NCBI GenBank assembly: GCA_037439465.1
Contig: JBBIVX010000036.1
Span: 1-6,986 of the forward strand
DNA: 6,986 nucleotides
Source: Parasulfuritortus sp037439465
GTDB lineage: Bacteria > Pseudomonadota > Gammaproteobacteria > Burkholderiales > Thiobacillaceae
Reading direction: 5' to 3'
Shown piece by piece: positions 6,282 to 6,986 of the stretch (position 1 is its first letter; every line of letters begins with the position of its first letter). Position numbers and translations under genes: made by a program. The notes beneath the pieces were generated by a model. The model was given only the letters and a program-made list of their open reading frames with translations. It made no database searches and was not told the origin of the DNA.

Positions 6282-6986
6282 ATGATGAGCAAGCCGAAAA
6301 TTGAGTGCTATTGGTGGGTGCGCGTTCTCCAGGTTCTGGCGTTGGCGCTGTTACCGCTGGCGTCGGCCTGGGCGGTGGCGCCGAAACTGGAGGGCGGGAT
6401 GAACCACGGCCTGGTGCTCATGCCCGAGGGTACGGTCTGGGCAGCGGGGGGGAACGTTTATGGTCAATTGGGCGACGGCACGACCCTGCGTCGTGACGTC
6501 TTTCGCCGCGTCCCTGGCATCGCCGGCATTCGTGATATGGCGGCGGGGGCCAACCATAGCCTGGCGCTAAAAATGGACGGTACGGTCCGCGCCTGGGGGA
6601 GCAACATTTTCGGCGAACTCGGCGACGGCACGACCACCGAGCGGCATAGCCCAGTGGCCGTGACCGGGCTCACCGGCGTCATCGCCGTGGCGGCGGGCGG
6701 CAACTACAGCCTGGCGCTGAAGAGCGACGGCACGGTCTGGGCCTGGGGCGATAACGCCTATGGCCAACTGGGCGACGGCACGACCACCGAGCGGCATAGC
6801 CCGGTGGCCGTGACCGGGCTCACCGGCGTCATCGCCGTGGCGGCGGGGAACGCACACGGCCTGGCCCTGAAGAACGACGGCACGGTCTGGGCCTGGGGCT
6901 ATAACGCCAATGGCGAACTGGGCGACAGCACGACCACCGAGCGGCATAGCCCGGTGGCCGTGACCGGACTCACCGGCATAGCCGCC
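6282..6986 (+). CDS. Secreted RCC1-repeat (beta-propeller type) protein, 5' part
   Basis: The frame is open from ATG 6282 to the right edge, giving 235 residues with no stop. The start may equally be the next codon, ATG 6285; GGAGG at 6272-6276 lies 5 or 8 bases upstream. The N-terminus is a signal peptide: positive MMSKPK, a hydrophobic stretch VRVLQVLALALLPLA, and a likely cleavage after SAWA near residue 31, so the protein is exported. From residue 41 it consists of exact 50-residue repeats of RCC1 type (N-H-S-L-A-L-K-x-D-G-T-V-W-A-W-G-x-N-x-x-G-x-L-G-D-G-T-T), three complete and a fourth cut by the window edge. RCC1 repeats form blades of a beta-propeller; seven is typical of eukaryotic RCC1, but bacterial secreted members vary in number and mostly lack known function. 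No catalytic domain is visible. The downstream part could add more repeats or anchoring domains. Confidence 0.85.
   Translation, partial: MMSKPKIECYWWVRVLQVLALALLPLASAWAVAPKLEGGMNHGLVLMPEGTVWAAGGNVYGQLGDGTTLRRDVFRRVPGIAGIRDMAAGANHSLALKMDGTVRAWGSNIFGELGDGTTTERHSPVAVTGLTGVIAVAAGGNYSLALKSDGTVWAWGDNAYGQLGDGTTTERHSPVAVTGLTGVIAVAAGNAHGLALKNDGTVWAWGYNANGELGDSTTTERHSPVAVTGLTGIAA
6402..6986 (+). repeat. Tandem 150-bp repeats coding RCC1 blades
   Basis: Units begin at 6402, 6552, 6702 and 6852 (last one truncated), each exactly 150 bases or 50 codons. The first unit is diverged, while later ones are almost the same. The 77-base stretch starting at 6621 recurs at 6771 with a single third-position change (A at 6653, G at 6803), and again at 6921 with a few changes before the window ends. 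Identity at silent positions shows recent duplication or gene conversion rather than protein-level constraint alone. Confidence 0.92.

Noticed and set aside
6402..6986. CRISPR-like or mobile-element repeats
   Set aside because: The period is exactly 50 codons in frame with RCC1 protein repeats; there are no short palindromic repeats with unique spacers, and no transposase.

Overview
The window is GC-rich, densely packed proteobacterial chromosome with every gene on the + strand. The gene families and their order (TorF-type porin, glnK, amt; then rlmH, maf, rng) point to a Beta- or Gammaproteobacterium; I cannot settle the class from the sequence alone.

Region 1 (1-2419) is a nitrogen-uptake cluster. 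It holds the 3' end of an outer-membrane TorF/TIGR02001-type porin, then a PII signal protein (glnK) with the Tyr51 uridylylation site, then an Amt ammonium channel with both pore histidines. The cluster closes with a strong rho-independent terminator (9-bp perfect stem, GCAA tetraloop, T-run). By family knowledge, GlnK binds and plugs the Amt trimer when nitrogen is plentiful; the porin may serve the outer-membrane step, which is inference.

Region 2 (2420-5979) is a tight four-gene run: a SenB/TIGR04348-type glycosyltransferase, rlmH (23S rRNA pseudouridine-1915 methyltransferase), maf (YhdE-type nucleotide pyrophosphatase) and rng (RNase G). rlmH-maf-rng is a familiar housekeeping string. 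The first gene, a probable selenosugar synthase, overlaps rlmH by an ATGA junction. No senA or senC partner is visible in the window. Its start follows a TATAGT box so closely that the transcript may be leaderless.

Region 3 (5980-6281) is a 302-base gap, visibly less GC-rich than its flanks, with no gene recognised. It probably holds the promoter and leader of the last gene.

Region 4 (6282-6986, open at the right edge) is the start of a secreted RCC1-repeat (beta-propeller type) protein. It has a signal peptide followed by exact 50-residue repeats, several of which are nearly identical at the DNA level, suggesting recent tandem expansion or gene conversion.

The observations most worth following are the senB gene apart from senA/senC, its unusual start, and the near-identical 150-bp repeats in the RCC1 gene.
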